A stretch of DNA of 64,000 nucleotides from Branchiostoma floridae (lineage: Eukaryota > Chordata > Leptocardii > Amphioxiformes > Branchiostomatidae). The DNA lies in NCBI RefSeq assembly GCF_000003815.2, contig NC_049985.1, forward strand, positions 12,869,388-12,933,387. The letters run 5' to 3'. How positions within the stretch are numbered: the first letter of the stretch is position 1; the number at the start of each line of letters is the position of its first letter. The position numbers and the translations under genes were made by a program. The notes beneath the pieces are model-generated. The model made no database searches and was not told the DNA's origin. It worked only from the letters and a program-made list of their open reading frames with translations. Positions 49,001 to 60,066 of this stretch are shown piece by piece.

Positions 49001-51793
49001 TAGATGTTTGTGTCTAATCATCACCATGGATGTCTGTCTTGCCCTGTAGCTCCAGCTGGAGTACAAAGAGAAGCGTCAGCAGCTGGACAGGATGAAGGAT
49101 GACCTGCAGGCCAAGATAGCCGATTACACCAAGATGACAGAGATGGGTTCGTCTGTAGTCTGGTCATATGCAAGTTATCTTGAAGCATAAAACCATTGGA
49201 ACTGATAGAACTATTCAGCAACACAGAAATATGATGAAACGAACATTTTTTATCCTGCTTGAATCTCTTTATACAGAAAATCAAATGTCACTTTACAGAA
49301 AAAGTTGCCTTCTACCTGGATTTTATAATGAAATATTTACAGGAAAGGTCAACTATAGTCTATATATTATTAAATGTTGGGCTATTGGTCTGAGGTTGGT
49401 GAGGCAACCCTCACATTGATATTGATGTTTCATTTCATTAATTTCAGGTAAAGCTAAGGAGGATGAGACTAAGGCTCGTGTCGGAGCCATCCATGACCTG
49501 AAGGAACACCTGAAGAGGGAGACGGAGGCCATCAAAGACATCAAGAAACGACTGAAGGACCTACAGGAGAAACAACGGGCAGAGAAGGAGGTAAGAAGAC
49601 ATTTCCAGCAAACTAGCCTGGCTCCAAATGTACTGAAGTTTAAGAAATGGAGACACTGACTTGAGAATGACAACAATGTCAGAGCATAATACACTAGTCG
49701 CAGTCTGATGGAAACATTATCATGCTACAAAATGCTTGGTGTTGTCATGTATATCTGTTGCATTCTTGTTGTCCAAGTCATTGTTGAATATTTTCAGGAG
49801 GCTCGAGCCACCAGCTCTGCTCTGAAGGGGAACTCTGAGCTGAGGTACAGGATTGAGGTAAGCCAAAAGTTATATATAAAGTGTTTTAAAACACTTTTGT
49901 GAAATGTTTTTGAACAAGATGTAATGAGCAGATCATAGATTACTGAAGTAGATCTTGTGAAATTTTTTTTTCTTTTTTGTCTTCTTGCAGGCCGAGGAAC
50001 GTCAGAAGTTTGAGGCTGAGAACCGAGCCATGATTAAGGAGGAGCTGGACCGAATGAAGATGGAACTGGAACAGGAGAAGGCAGAGATTCAGGTATGAAG
50101 GGCCTGGTGTTGAACATGTTTCATGTAGACATGCAATAAAATACACTGTTGATACAGGTGTGTTTATAAGGTAATCAAGAATGCAGAGTTTTCAGCTAGT
50201 TTATGTTACATGTTTATTTGTTTACATGTACTTTGAATGTGCTACCAGTATATTTGAACCCTTTGTTAATCCTTAGAAGTCCACACTCAGATGTACATAG
50301 ATGTCTTGTCACTGTTTAGTGAATTCGCAGTAAGAGATATTGTGTCTTACAGCTGAAGGAGGCCCAAGGAGTGCAGTATACAACCAAGGATGCCGTGCAG
50401 TTGGAGATGCAGCTGGCTGAGATGAAGGCAGAGAAGTCTGTCATCACTTTACAGGTATGAAGGGTTTCAATGCAATATGTTGTTTAAACCACTCCTTCAC
50501 AATCACATAGAGAATAGGTACAGGTACATGCATGAAGTTTGACCAGATTATCAGAGTGTACTTTTGATGCATCTTTACAGCTGCAGTCATTAGAGCAGGA
50601 GAAGAACATGCTGGAAAAGACAATGGAGAATACTCAGAAGGCTCACAAGGAGGAGATGGAGATACAGCAATTGCAACATTTTCAGGTGGGAAATCATTAC
50701 TGTAACAATGATGCTGCTCCCCAACTCATTGTTACTGGTTACTGATTGCTAAGTACAGTTGATCCTCTCACTGCTCACTTATGTCTCAAGTATCCCACAT
50801 AACTACTAAGTTTCCTATCATGGCAAGGCTCTCGTATTGTCATTTTAGCCAGAGTTTTAATCCATAAGGAGAAACAAATGTGCAACAATTGTCAACAATA
50901 TAGTGTTTCAATTGAAAATGAATATAATATTGTAATAATTGTATTTCTTTTGATAGACATTCCGTAACTTTCGCGAGGTGTTTGAGGAGCAGAAGGCTGC
51001 GCTGGAGGGGCGGTACAGGAAACTGCTGGAGGATGCCATACAGGACGCTGTCTTCCTGTCCGACAGGAACTCAGAACTGGAGCAGGAGAACCAGGCTCTC
51101 AAACAAGGTCTTACACCTTTGTTTTGCTTTGTCTTTGAACAGATAGATAAACTGTGGTATGAGAATACGTCTTCTGTGAGGAGAATAGGTGTAATGATAT
51201 CTTATAGTTTACTACCTTTTGGAGCAAATTTAGTTCATGTACTTAAAGAACAATGGGTAAAGCTAGTTTTATTTACATGAGGTTTTTGAAACTTTCATTG
51301 ATGAAAAGATAACAAGCATCTTATGATACCATTGTTTTGTCATGCTTTCATGCAGAGGCTGCTGTACTGAAGGACAGACAATATCGGGTCATTACAAAGT
51401 CATTATGCACCGTTTGTGGTGTTAGCTGTAGTAAAATTATTACATTAAGTTATTGAATTAACATATTTGTTTATATTAGTTTATTGAGTATTCACTATTA
51501 ATACTTTTGTTTCAATAATTGACATTTTGATAGTCAAAGTTGTTTTCCAGGGTTTAATTACACAATCACAGTATCTCCATTTGGAAAGACTAAAAGCAAA
51601 ACAAAACAGGTGGTTGAAAATGCACAGAAACAATTTACATCCTTTTTGGTATCCATTACACGGTCACTTATGATACCCTTTCCTTACAGAGCTTGCGGAG
51701 ATGAAGGATGAGATGACCATACTGAAGGGGGCGGGGGCAGGCAGGAGGAGCCGTCCCCCTACAGCATCCTCCACCAGGTCCGCAGCATCCTGA
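43005..51793 (+). CDS. Divergent kinesin-like protein with degenerate switch I
   Basis: Twenty-three exons: 43005-43007 (ATG alone), 43463-43514, 43906-43979, 44097-44144, 44893-44976, 45182-45244, 45433-45510, 45759-45838, 45969-46079, 46389-46511, 46795-46940, 47329-47411, 47748-47858, 48250-48354, 48574-48663, 49050-49146, 49448-49590, 49798-49857, 49991-50092, 50353-50454, 50581-50685, 50957-51107, 51690-51793, giving 704 residues. The N-terminal motor (about 5-312) has a perfect P-loop, AYGQTGSGKSY (Lys92), and a well-kept [17 protein letters not shown]. Switch I, normally NxxSSRSH, reads DQKAGVH (194-200). Switch II is DLAGAE (228-233) instead of DLAGSE. From about 316 to near the end it is charged, Glu/Lys/Gln-rich coiled coil, closing with a short basic Ser-rich tail. 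I cannot place it in a named kinesin family. Confidence 0.85.
44385..44412. repeat. TCA trinucleotide repeat
   Basis: (TCA)n run in intron 4 of the kinesin-like gene. It sits between two imperfect copies of a sequence of about 40 bases (around 44330 and 44510). Confidence 0.7.
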
Positions 51794-52856
51794 TGGACCA
51801 GTCATGGACCATGAAGGGGAGAGGATGAAATTCTGCATGAGAATTGTTGTCATTTTTGTTAAGAGCTTAGCTGGGAGATGAAATGAAGTGTATTTGTACA
51901 ATTGGTATTTTGAGACGTACACTTTTTTATACATTTGTATAACGTGTTAACTCCTGTTCAGATACTATGGCACTAGTAGGCAGTCTCTTGTACTACATAT
52001 ACATGTATTTAGAATGTGACACCTGTCAATTTTGGTATAATGCTAGTATATGTATTCTACTCTCGGCCAGACTGACTATGCTGGCTATTATACTTAAAAT
52101 AGGGAGTTTTGCTACCAGGGTGTTTGGTCGGCTCTGGAGAGGGAATGCTATGTAGACCTTAACATGGACTGACTAATGTTTCCTCAACTGGTCAAAGATA
52201 GATGAATTTTTAAATTTTTAAAAGGTCTAATGCTTAGATTTTAAACAAAACACAATGATAAAGAATGGGATCTATGCAATTAGAAAACACATCTGACAGC
52301 AATAATTACACTCCCTTTTTTGTCTATGATAGGTGTACAAGCAAAATTACTCCTGAAAAGGGAAACAACATAGAATTGATGTATTTTATATTCATCACAT
52401 TAAATTCTTGTATATTATAACATTTTTTGCACTTGCATACTAGCGTACTTCTGTATGTCACCCATGTATATATTATGTGATTTTTTATCTGTTGTGTGTG
52501 TGTGTGACTTGTAGAACACTTTGTCTTCAAATACTGGAGAGAAGATACATAATGGTATGAATGCCTGTGGGTCCACACTAAAATAATAACTATTAGAAGT
52601 TTCTGTTGTTATGGGCAATTTGTGGTTAGAATATGAAAATTTTGCAATGTCACTCTGATCACCTGTCAAATTTATGTTATGTATCCAGCGTTTGATGGCA
52701 ATAATAGACTTTATATCTGGAATTGAAGTATTTTTAGTATTTGATATTGTCCAGCACAAAACAAATGAATGTAAATATATGACAATGTGAACTATGAGAT
52801 GCAATAATCTTAGTATGTAAAGGGATATTTTTATTACATCATCACAGTAGCTGTTG

Positions 52857-52862
52857 AATAAA
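52857..52862 (+). promoter_or_regulatory. Kinesin-like gene polyadenylation signal
   Basis: AATAAA about 1.06 kb after the stop codon, followed by a TG-rich stretch. The 176-codon minus-strand frame across this region is A/T-rich and looks fortuitous. Confidence 0.55.
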
Positions 52863-53071
52863 AAGTTGTTTGCACTTTTACATCTGCTGCTTTCTATGAG
52901 TCCTGTGTTGTTTGTGGTTGTAGAAATTTGGCGCCGAAATTTCAAATGTTCTGAACTTTAAAATCTCCAGTCATATTGACATTTGTAACTTATTTCCAAC
53001 TTATCTGCGTCATTTTATCACATTTCTAGCACTAATTAACAACGCCAAAGTAAGCCACGACCAAATTCACT

Positions 53072-53098
53072 TACTTCCGGGTAGCCTACCGGAAGTAA
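53072..53098. promoter_or_regulatory. Paired head-to-head ETS sites, promoter of a downstream gene
   Basis: An inverted repeat of TTACTTCCGG and CCGGAAGTAA with 8 bases between gives two opposed ETS (GABP-type) sites. The following 150 bases are CpG-rich and lead to an ATG at 53243. This looks like a housekeeping-type promoter. Confidence 0.5.
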
Positions 53099-53242
53099 GC
53101 CGGCCGTAGATTTCTGAATCGACCGTTGCGGTCGCAGATCCTCGGAGCTTCGCGGGGACTTTCAACAAACTTCAGTAACGATTCGAGCGAACCACCGAAC
53201 GCGTTCTAAAGCACACTTTGGTTCGTCGGAGAGTTGGATAAA

Positions 53243-53324
53243 ATGGCGGACAACTCAAGCGGCGGAGGGAAGTGCGCACATTTCGAGACGTTCTCGCGGC
53301 ACAACAAAGTCGTATCAATACGCT
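53243..53324 (+). CDS. Candidate first coding exon, unknown gene
   Basis: AAAATGGCGG at 53241-53250 starts a frame, MADNSSGGGKCAHFETFSRH, that runs 34 codons to a stop at 53345-53347. A GTAAAT donor after 53324 (phase 1) would end the exon before the stop. The CpG-rich sequence with ETS sites upstream supports a real gene start. I do not recognise the peptide and found no continuing exon, so the rest may be downstream among the repeats or past the window. Confidence 0.35.
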
Positions 53325-53404
53325 GTAAATATTGCTGTGCAGTGTAATAAGGTAGACTCAACTCATAATGTAGAAAAATGGCCGAAAACAGTGACTTTCT
53401 TTTT

Positions 53405-54490
53405 ACCTCCATGAAATGTCATGGAGGTTATATTTTACCCCGCGTTTGTGTGTCTGTCTGTCTGTCTGTGTGTTTGTGTGTGTGTGTGTAAACAAGATAA
53501 CTCAAGAACGGCTGGGTGGATTGCTTTCATACTTGGTGTGTTGGTAGTGTGTGATGAAAGCTGGAAATGATTAGATTTTGGGCCCTCTAGCGGCTCCCCT
53601 TGGTACTGCAGCGCAACTTCCGGTTTTGCTATCTCGGTGTTCTGAACATGCTATGGTCACGATTTTTGAGTGTTAGATAGCTCTTGTGCTCAGGAAGAAA
53701 TGACATGAGTTTGGGCCCCCTAGCGTCTAGTTTGGGGATAGCAGGGGCATTTTTGTCAAAAACTTCTGAAGAGGATAACTCAAGAAGGGAACAACGGATT
53801 TTCATGATTTTTGGTATGTAGGTACCTTAGACAATGTTGTACACGATAAGATACTAATTATGCAAAATATGAGTGCATTTGCATAATTAATGAGAATATT
53901 CTATAATAGCAGTTTTTTCAATGTATTTCTTGTTTCAGACATGCTATGGTCTTGACATTTAGGTGGTAGATAGCTTTTAGTGCCTTGACATATTGGGGCA
54001 ACTTTCAGCCCCCTAACATTTAATTGTGGAACTGCAGGGGCATTTTTGTCAAGACACTTCAAAGAGGATAACTGCAGAAAAGAACGACGGATTGGCATCA
54101 TTTTAGGCATGCAGGTAGCTTGGGCAAAGATGTTCATAATGATATGCATGTTATGCAAATGAGGACTTAATTTGCATAATTAGTGAGGAAATTGTATAGT
54201 TCCATTGTTTTCAATAACTGGACCTCAATACATGTAACACATGTTAATTATAATAGGTGGAATATAAGCAGATACCAAATATGGTAATGAGGAACTTATT
54301 TGCATAATTTATGCAAAAATTGCAAAACCACTTTATGATTAATAATGGGAATTTTATAATTGTGACATGTGTATGTTAGTCAATGATGAACAACACCAGG
54401 CATAAATTATATTAATGTGTTAGTCAATTGCATGAAATTTACGAAAGCTCTAAATTTTCATGGAGGTATGAGGTCGCCGAACTCTAGTTT
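53405..54490. repeat. Dispersed repeat, copy A (about 1.1 kb)
   Basis: It begins with a hairpin, ACCTCCATGA-AATG-TCATGGAGGT (53405-53428), then a TG/TCTG-rich tract. Near 54455-54466 TTTTCATGGAGG resembles the left end inverted. The body is about 90 percent identical by eye to copy B at 62494-63238. Many TTTGCATAATTA-like segments occur inside. A minus-strand frame of 60-85 codons is open in both copies, without a recognisable domain. Probably a non-autonomous DNA element. Confidence 0.7.
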
Positions 54491-55640
54491 ACATTATGTC
54501 CCTTTAACCAAATTACACCCCATCTTAATGTACATGTAACATGTGCCTGGAAAACCTGACCTATTTAGTTTTAGGCTTTTCACTGGATATAGCAAAACAT
54601 ACCTGTACTTTGTCCCCACCCTCAGCCCAAGGATCCTTGCTCAATCCAAATGGAATATCAGTAACATTATAACGTTACAACTCAGGAAAATGTTGATGAT
54701 GATGACACAGTAGGAAGTTTCCAAAGAGACATAATTACATTGACCATAGTAACTTCCCAAACTTTTGAACTGCTATAATAGATCATAATATAATGCCATG
54801 GTTCCCTGTATAGATCTAAGGCCACACTGACTCAATTTTATGGATGACATCTGCATGCGCATTGATGTTTGCCTGTTCTAAAAAAAAAACTGGCTACACG
54901 TGCCCCAATAGCATCCCTTGTTAGTCAGAATTTTATGCTTTCCAGAGGATCTGCTCTCAAGGGTGGGTGGGGGCTGGGGCACTCGGGCAGGGCAAGGGGC
55001 CACAGCACCCTTGTTCTTGTCTTCAAACAAGAATGGCAATAAAAAAAAATATTATTGAAATGGAGATGATTGTCTTACTAAAAGTGAACATAAGGCAAAC
55101 CAAGCCTGGGAAATAATGGACTGGGTGTCACATGTTAAGTCATGTGGTTTAGCAGCGTTTTTTTTAAAATCTGGACCTTTTCTTCTTTTTTTTTTTGCCC
55201 TCGCACATTAGTTTTGGGGTCTCCAGAGGATGTCAGTGTGGCCTAACTGCAGTCTACAATAATAGTTCTACCACATGAATACCACCATTCAATAAAAGGA
55301 GCTTTTAGAGTAGTTAGAGTTCTTCTGGCGCAGGTAGGAACATCTGGTTCCAATTTAGGTTGCTCTTCAGATTTGTTGGATACTATCCAAGTTCATTGTC
55401 AAAGGCTTTAACAGTTTGGCACTCTGCCATCTTTCATTGTTGGTTGTTTTGAGAAAGGCATGCAGCAGGCCGTTGAAGGTACATTCCTAACAATTACGCA
55501 ATCCTCATTGTAAAAGATTTTCTGAAGTGCCCTTAAAATCATATATAAAACCGTCAGAACTCAATTCAAGCTTCGCGCGTTTTCCAAAAATTTGCATAAT
55601 CTGGAGGATTACGCTGGCCAATCAGCTGGGATTATTACCA
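54491..55640. other. Intergenic, nothing recognised
   Basis: A/T-rich sequence with short A and T runs. No exon, RNA gene or structured repeat was recognised. Confidence 0.4.
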
Positions 55641-55756
55641 AAACATGACTAGATGATCGCTCGACCGACTGCGGGTGATGCAGGTCACACAGGGACGAAA
55701 CTTTGCCATCAAAAACAGCTTTCAGCCGGCTCGTTGAACGTCTGCCAGGGGAGACC

Positions 55757-55861
55757 ATGGCCACGATCGCCGTGCAGAGGCTGCTGGGCGCCCTGCGCGG
55801 GCTGGCGGGCTGGTGGTGGGGTCACGCCGCGGCGGAGACGGGCGAGCTCCACTCTTTACAG
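55757..55861 (+). CDS. Candidate first coding exon, unknown gene
   Basis: An ATG in a strong context (ACCATGG) begins 35 codons, MATIAVQRLLGALRGLAGWW and onward, ending in ELHSLQ at a GTCAGC donor in phase 0. The exon and its upstream sequence are CpG-rich, as expected for a promoter-proximal exon. The peptide is hydrophobic with a Trp triplet and may be a membrane or signal-anchor start. I do not recognise it. The downstream exon at 63839-63910 is in a different phase, so at least one more exon would be needed to join them. Confidence 0.4.
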
Positions 55862-57134
55862 GTCAGCTAACTTCGTAACCTTACACACTGTTTTTGTAAC
55901 GACAACGCCCCCCACCCCACAACCCCCTGGCTTTGTTATGGTTTCCTTTTCACGGCGATTGTTTCACACGTAATTACCGTAACACACAATCAACATATTA
56001 GTGTCCCAAATGGGTCGTGATCGTGGACCTAGATCGGTCCCAGGTTTGCACACATGTGTAATGACCGCACATGGCGTCACTCCAACCCCTCAGCAGCTTC
56101 GTTACTTGGTAACGTCGTGTCTTGTGGTATTGACAAATATTCCAGGCACACTTCGTGTATGTTTTTCATGCCCTAATTTCCCTCTAGACCTCTTGCCAGA
56201 AGTGACCTGTCCTCAGGGATCTGTTTATGTGGCCACTAATGAATTTCTCCTTAGGGAAGAAATGGTAGTTGCTGTTTTTGTTTGGGAGATCCCGGAATCG
56301 ATTATGACACTGAAGTAGTCTTTTAATTGGTAATAAACACAATGTCAATAGATTTCCACTCCATGCCCACCCCAAATACATTGCCTTTTCCAGTCAAGAT
56401 GACCCCACACAGGTTTTCTTTTTGATACCTCGGCTATCTTTTTTTTTACTAACTTAATATGTGACAGTGAAAACTAGTAAACATTGATTATTTATGATGT
56501 GTTTTATGTTTAATTGACAAACTTTTTAATGGTTACGTGCCTCATAGAACTGCAATCATTGCTTGAACATTATGATATATCACACAAATGTCACAAGCCA
56601 AAGTCACATGTAGGTTGAGTGGACCCAATCAGCTATTAGAAAATTTGAGGCTGATAATGGATGGCAATGAAATAGCTTGCTGGATAGGTGATATCTATCA
56701 CCTCAGAAATGTCTCGCTGTCAGGGGTGTCCCCAGGATTCATGCCTTCATCTCAGGAATGAANNNNNNNNNNNNNNNNNNNNNNNNNNNNNNNNNNNNNN
56801 NNNNNNNNNNNNNNNNNNNNNNNNNNNNNNNNNNNNNNNNNNNNNNNNNNNNNNNNNNNNNNACACAAACTCAGATGTTGCAGCTGTTTGAACTGACATG
56901 CTGCTTGTCACTAGGCAGTGGTGTTAAGTGCCTTTCAGGCCTCCTAGTACCAATTGTGCATGTCATATGATGTATAGCAAAAGTCTGACATGATCAAAGC
57001 TGTGAAGGGTGTAAAGGACAGTTTCAAAGTCCCAGCTAAGAGTGCCCAGTGCTTGATGTAGGGTGCTGTTGGTCTCGGAAACTGAGGTTGGATGCCAATG
57101 TGCAGGGTATAACTCTTCAACTCTCTCTCTACAT
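55862..57134. other. Probable intron of the orphan gene, with assembly gap
   Basis: It contains the second run of 100 N at 56763-56862. A conserved-looking open stretch follows an acceptor at 56188-56189, but no good donor closes it. Otherwise nothing was recognised. Confidence 0.4.
56763..56862. other. Assembly gap (100 N)
   Basis: Exactly 100 N; the true length is unknown. Sequence may be missing between the orphan exon at 55757 and the rest of its gene. Confidence 0.99.
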
Positions 57135-58236
57135 GATTTTTTTTTTTTTTTTTAATCAGTACAAAAGGACCTGAATATTTACATCATGCTGATGATATAC
57201 GGCCCATACGATACAAAGTAAAGCAGTCATACGTCACATTTACATTACAGTAGCCTCGAACATTAAGCACATTATTGTGATCCAAAAACGTTTACATTAG
57301 CTCATATGTACATCCCAAAAGCGTCTACATCAACTCAAATATACAATTATATACATATGCAATGAAGCTAGCTCTGAGAATTATAGTTCAAAAGAAATTT
57401 GTTAACAGCTGTCTTGAAAATGTTCATGTCGGGTCTTGCTGGAAACACTGATGCTGGAAGTGAATTCCAGAGTCTACTAGTTCGTGGTACATAAGATGAT
57501 AGGTGAAGTTGGGTATTTGATCTCGGTACTTTAACAAGGTAAGGGTGAGCTCTTGTGGATGATCTGGTTACTCGTGTCCCGGTTGCGCGTGTCGGCATGA
57601 TTCCTGAAAGTTCCTGGGAAGGTTGTAGGAAGATGTGCCGGTAGAAGGTGCAGAGACTTTGCTCTGAAGTCTATCTAGCATCTTTAAAGCTGTTGTGCCA
57701 GCGCCACTCCATATGGGGGACGCATATTCCATTAGAGGGCGGATATATGCCTTGTATACTGTTATCCGGGCTTGGAGAGGGAGAAGGTCCCTGGTGCGTC
57801 CTAGGATAAACAGCCTTCTTGCGGTTTTTGTGGCAAGGCTTTTGATGAATGGGGTCCAGGTTAGAGTATTGGTGATAGTGACACCAAGCAAAGTTATGCT
57901 CTGAGTAGGCTTTAGTTCTTCATTCATGAAAAACAGCGGAGGATGAGTCTGGTCCCGTTTCCTACTTATGATCATCTCCTCAGTTTTACCTGCATTGAAT
58001 GTTATGCACCAGTCGGAGGCCCACTTTTCTATCGAGTCAAGATCTTGTTGTAAGCTCATATGACATATGAGTTTGATTGATTTTAGGACGCACTTAGAAG
58101 CAAGTAAACTTGGTAATGTGGAACAGCCACATGGGATGCCTAGTCATTGAGCTCTATGACTCTAAAGGAGTGGTAACTTAATGATGAAATTGGTCTTGGA
58201 GTGGCAAAGTTTCAAATCCTAATTGGCAGAGTATTT
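57135..58236 (-). mobile_element. 5'-truncated non-LTR retrotransposon (LINE) fragment
   Basis: On the minus strand, 58059-57568 encodes the C-terminal part of a reverse transcriptase (LQQDLDSIEKWASDW, LGVTIT, then RPLMEYASPIWSG). The frame then continues at 57598-57368 (SRLWNSLPASVFPARPDMN) after a frameshift, so the copy is broken. The catalytic YADD region is absent because of 5' truncation. A 17-T run at 57137-57153 is the poly(A) end. The 14-base CTCTCTCTCTACAT at both 57121-57134 and 58237-58250 is a likely target duplication, though low in complexity. It belongs to the broad CR1/L2/Jockey group; the exact clade is not resolved. Confidence 0.8.
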
Positions 58237-58548
58237 CTCTCTCTCTACATATTCAATTAATTCTAACATTTTTTGAGCCAAGCAATGTAAGCTCATAACA
58301 ATTAAGATGCATGATCCTAAACATAAGGTCATGCTGAAGTAAGCAGAGGTTAAGCCCAATATGAGGTTGTGCATGCTGTACACGTAGCCCTTTCATTTCA
58401 ATTGACTGGAATTTTTGACTGCCAACATCAACTGCTCAGCAACGGGTCTTCTTGATAGATAACCCTACATAAGGACATAATAACTAGCTTTCAGATTGAT
58501 CTGCACATAAGATTGTGTAACCATCTATCTTGCATATTTTTATGGAAT

Positions 58549-60066
58549 ATAACGGAATGTGCTGTAACTTCGGACGTAAATTAACGAGTTCGACATCGTA
58601 TTGTAGCAGTGTCAGTTGTCTGAAAACTGTTGCGTTTTGACTAATGATAAATGGGCGTGGTGGTGTTTGGGAATTTTCCGTTCAGGAGTTTATTTTACAT
58701 CGTCTGTGCATGATTTACACCATGCATCTCGGCCGGTAAAACAGAAAGTTGTTGTTATAGATATTGCGTTCCACATTGTTCCATTCTAAATAGGGTACCC
58801 TAACTTCGGATTACAAATACCTCTGTCTCTCTTTGACTCATTGGAACGATTTTAAGAAAACAAAAAGAAGAATTTTGTGTCAACTAACTTCATCTTCCCC
58901 CTGGTTCGTATTTTTGGACCGTGCGTAAGTTTCCTCCAATGCGAGGCCCGCTGTAACTTAGCGATTGTTTACGCCGCTTGTTGCATTCCAAGTCACTTCA
59001 ACGCTGACGATCTGTTTCTTCGTATGGCGATGAGACTAAATACACTTTTCACACCCATGGCTCTTGAGTATGAGCGCACAAAATGCCACAAATTTGTTAC
59101 AAGAATGCCGAATGTGTCGGCAGGCATGGTAACACCGGAAACAGATATGCTGACCTCTGCATGGCACCCGGCACGTGATCTCAAAGTATGCCGCAAATTC
59201 TCCATCAGTGCAGTGCAAAGTCATTGATATCTTTTAACCAAATCCTCGATTTTTTTGGGACCGCAAGCTGTATTTTTCTTGGTTTATTTTTAGGCAAGCA
59301 ATGAGAAATTCACTTTCAATTATGTTCTTGTTATGATGCACTCAGCGATTTGCATATTGTCAGATCGGGCGGGCCGCGCGCTGACTTCAAAGCCTGTCGC
59401 GAACTTTATGGGAGTGTAAGGTTTCATGTAGACATGAGTTTGCTACATTAATGATCCAGTCGCGTCGTGTTTCGTCAGACGGTCACTGAGATTTTTCAAA
59501 CTCAAGTTTATACGACGGGTACAAGCTAGATTAAATGCAATTTTACCGATTTGCGAGCCCTACTTGACTTCTGTACAGCGCGACCAGAGGTGCCTGCACT
59601 GTTGTAGGTACTTTTTCGAACAGCGGTCAACAGATGACCGTGACGTAACTTGGGGAGGGCGTTCGACGCCACGATTACTTTGTAATTTCAGGTCAGTTTG
59701 ATTGCCAGATAAACTCCCCAATACCCAAGTTATTGGTGTTTTGTATAGCTTTATGTCTCATGTCTAAAACAACTAAATTTGCATGATGATTGTTGAGTAA
59801 GTTAAATGTAAGAGGCGCCACTACACAGTGACCTTGTTTCGAACGTAGCCATTTTAAATGTTCAAATTCTTTGGTTACGCAAAAATCGATTATTGTACTC
59901 AAAACCGTGTTTCATCCAGACGAAAGCTCTGTGCATTAACTTGGGTTCTTCGCGATTTTATTCAGCACTGTTGATGAAGACAAACATGCCTCATTTCTGC
60001 ATAAAGAGACAATCAAAAATTCATCCGAAGTTACAGCACATCCGAAGTTACAGCACCCCCCGTTAT
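58549..60066. mobile_element. Terminal-inverted-repeat DNA element
   Basis: The left end ATAAC-(6 bases)-TGCTGTAACTTCGGA matches the reverse complement of the right end at the 20 fixed positions, giving a 1.5 kb element. The right end holds two tandem copies of CATCCGAAGTTACAGCA (about 60022-60056). A degenerate copy of the motif lies near 58797. I could not find clear target duplications. A 116-codon plus-strand frame (58877-59227) has no recognisable transposase motif. Confidence 0.6.

Noticed and set aside
51354-51387. Possible extra kinesin exon ([11 protein letters not shown]) with acceptor at 51355-51356
   Set aside because: The only nearby GT donor leaves phase 0, which breaks the frame into the last exon (phase 1 required).
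52415-52945. 176-codon minus-strand frame after the kinesin-like gene
   Set aside because: A/T-rich, Ile/Asn/Tyr/His-heavy translation with no family likeness, lying in the 3'UTR of the plus-strand gene.
56190-56318. Open stretch DLLPEVTCPQGSVYVATNEF after an acceptor, as an exon of the orphan gene
   Set aside because: No good donor closes it before the stop, apart from a weak GTAGTT; too uncertain to call.
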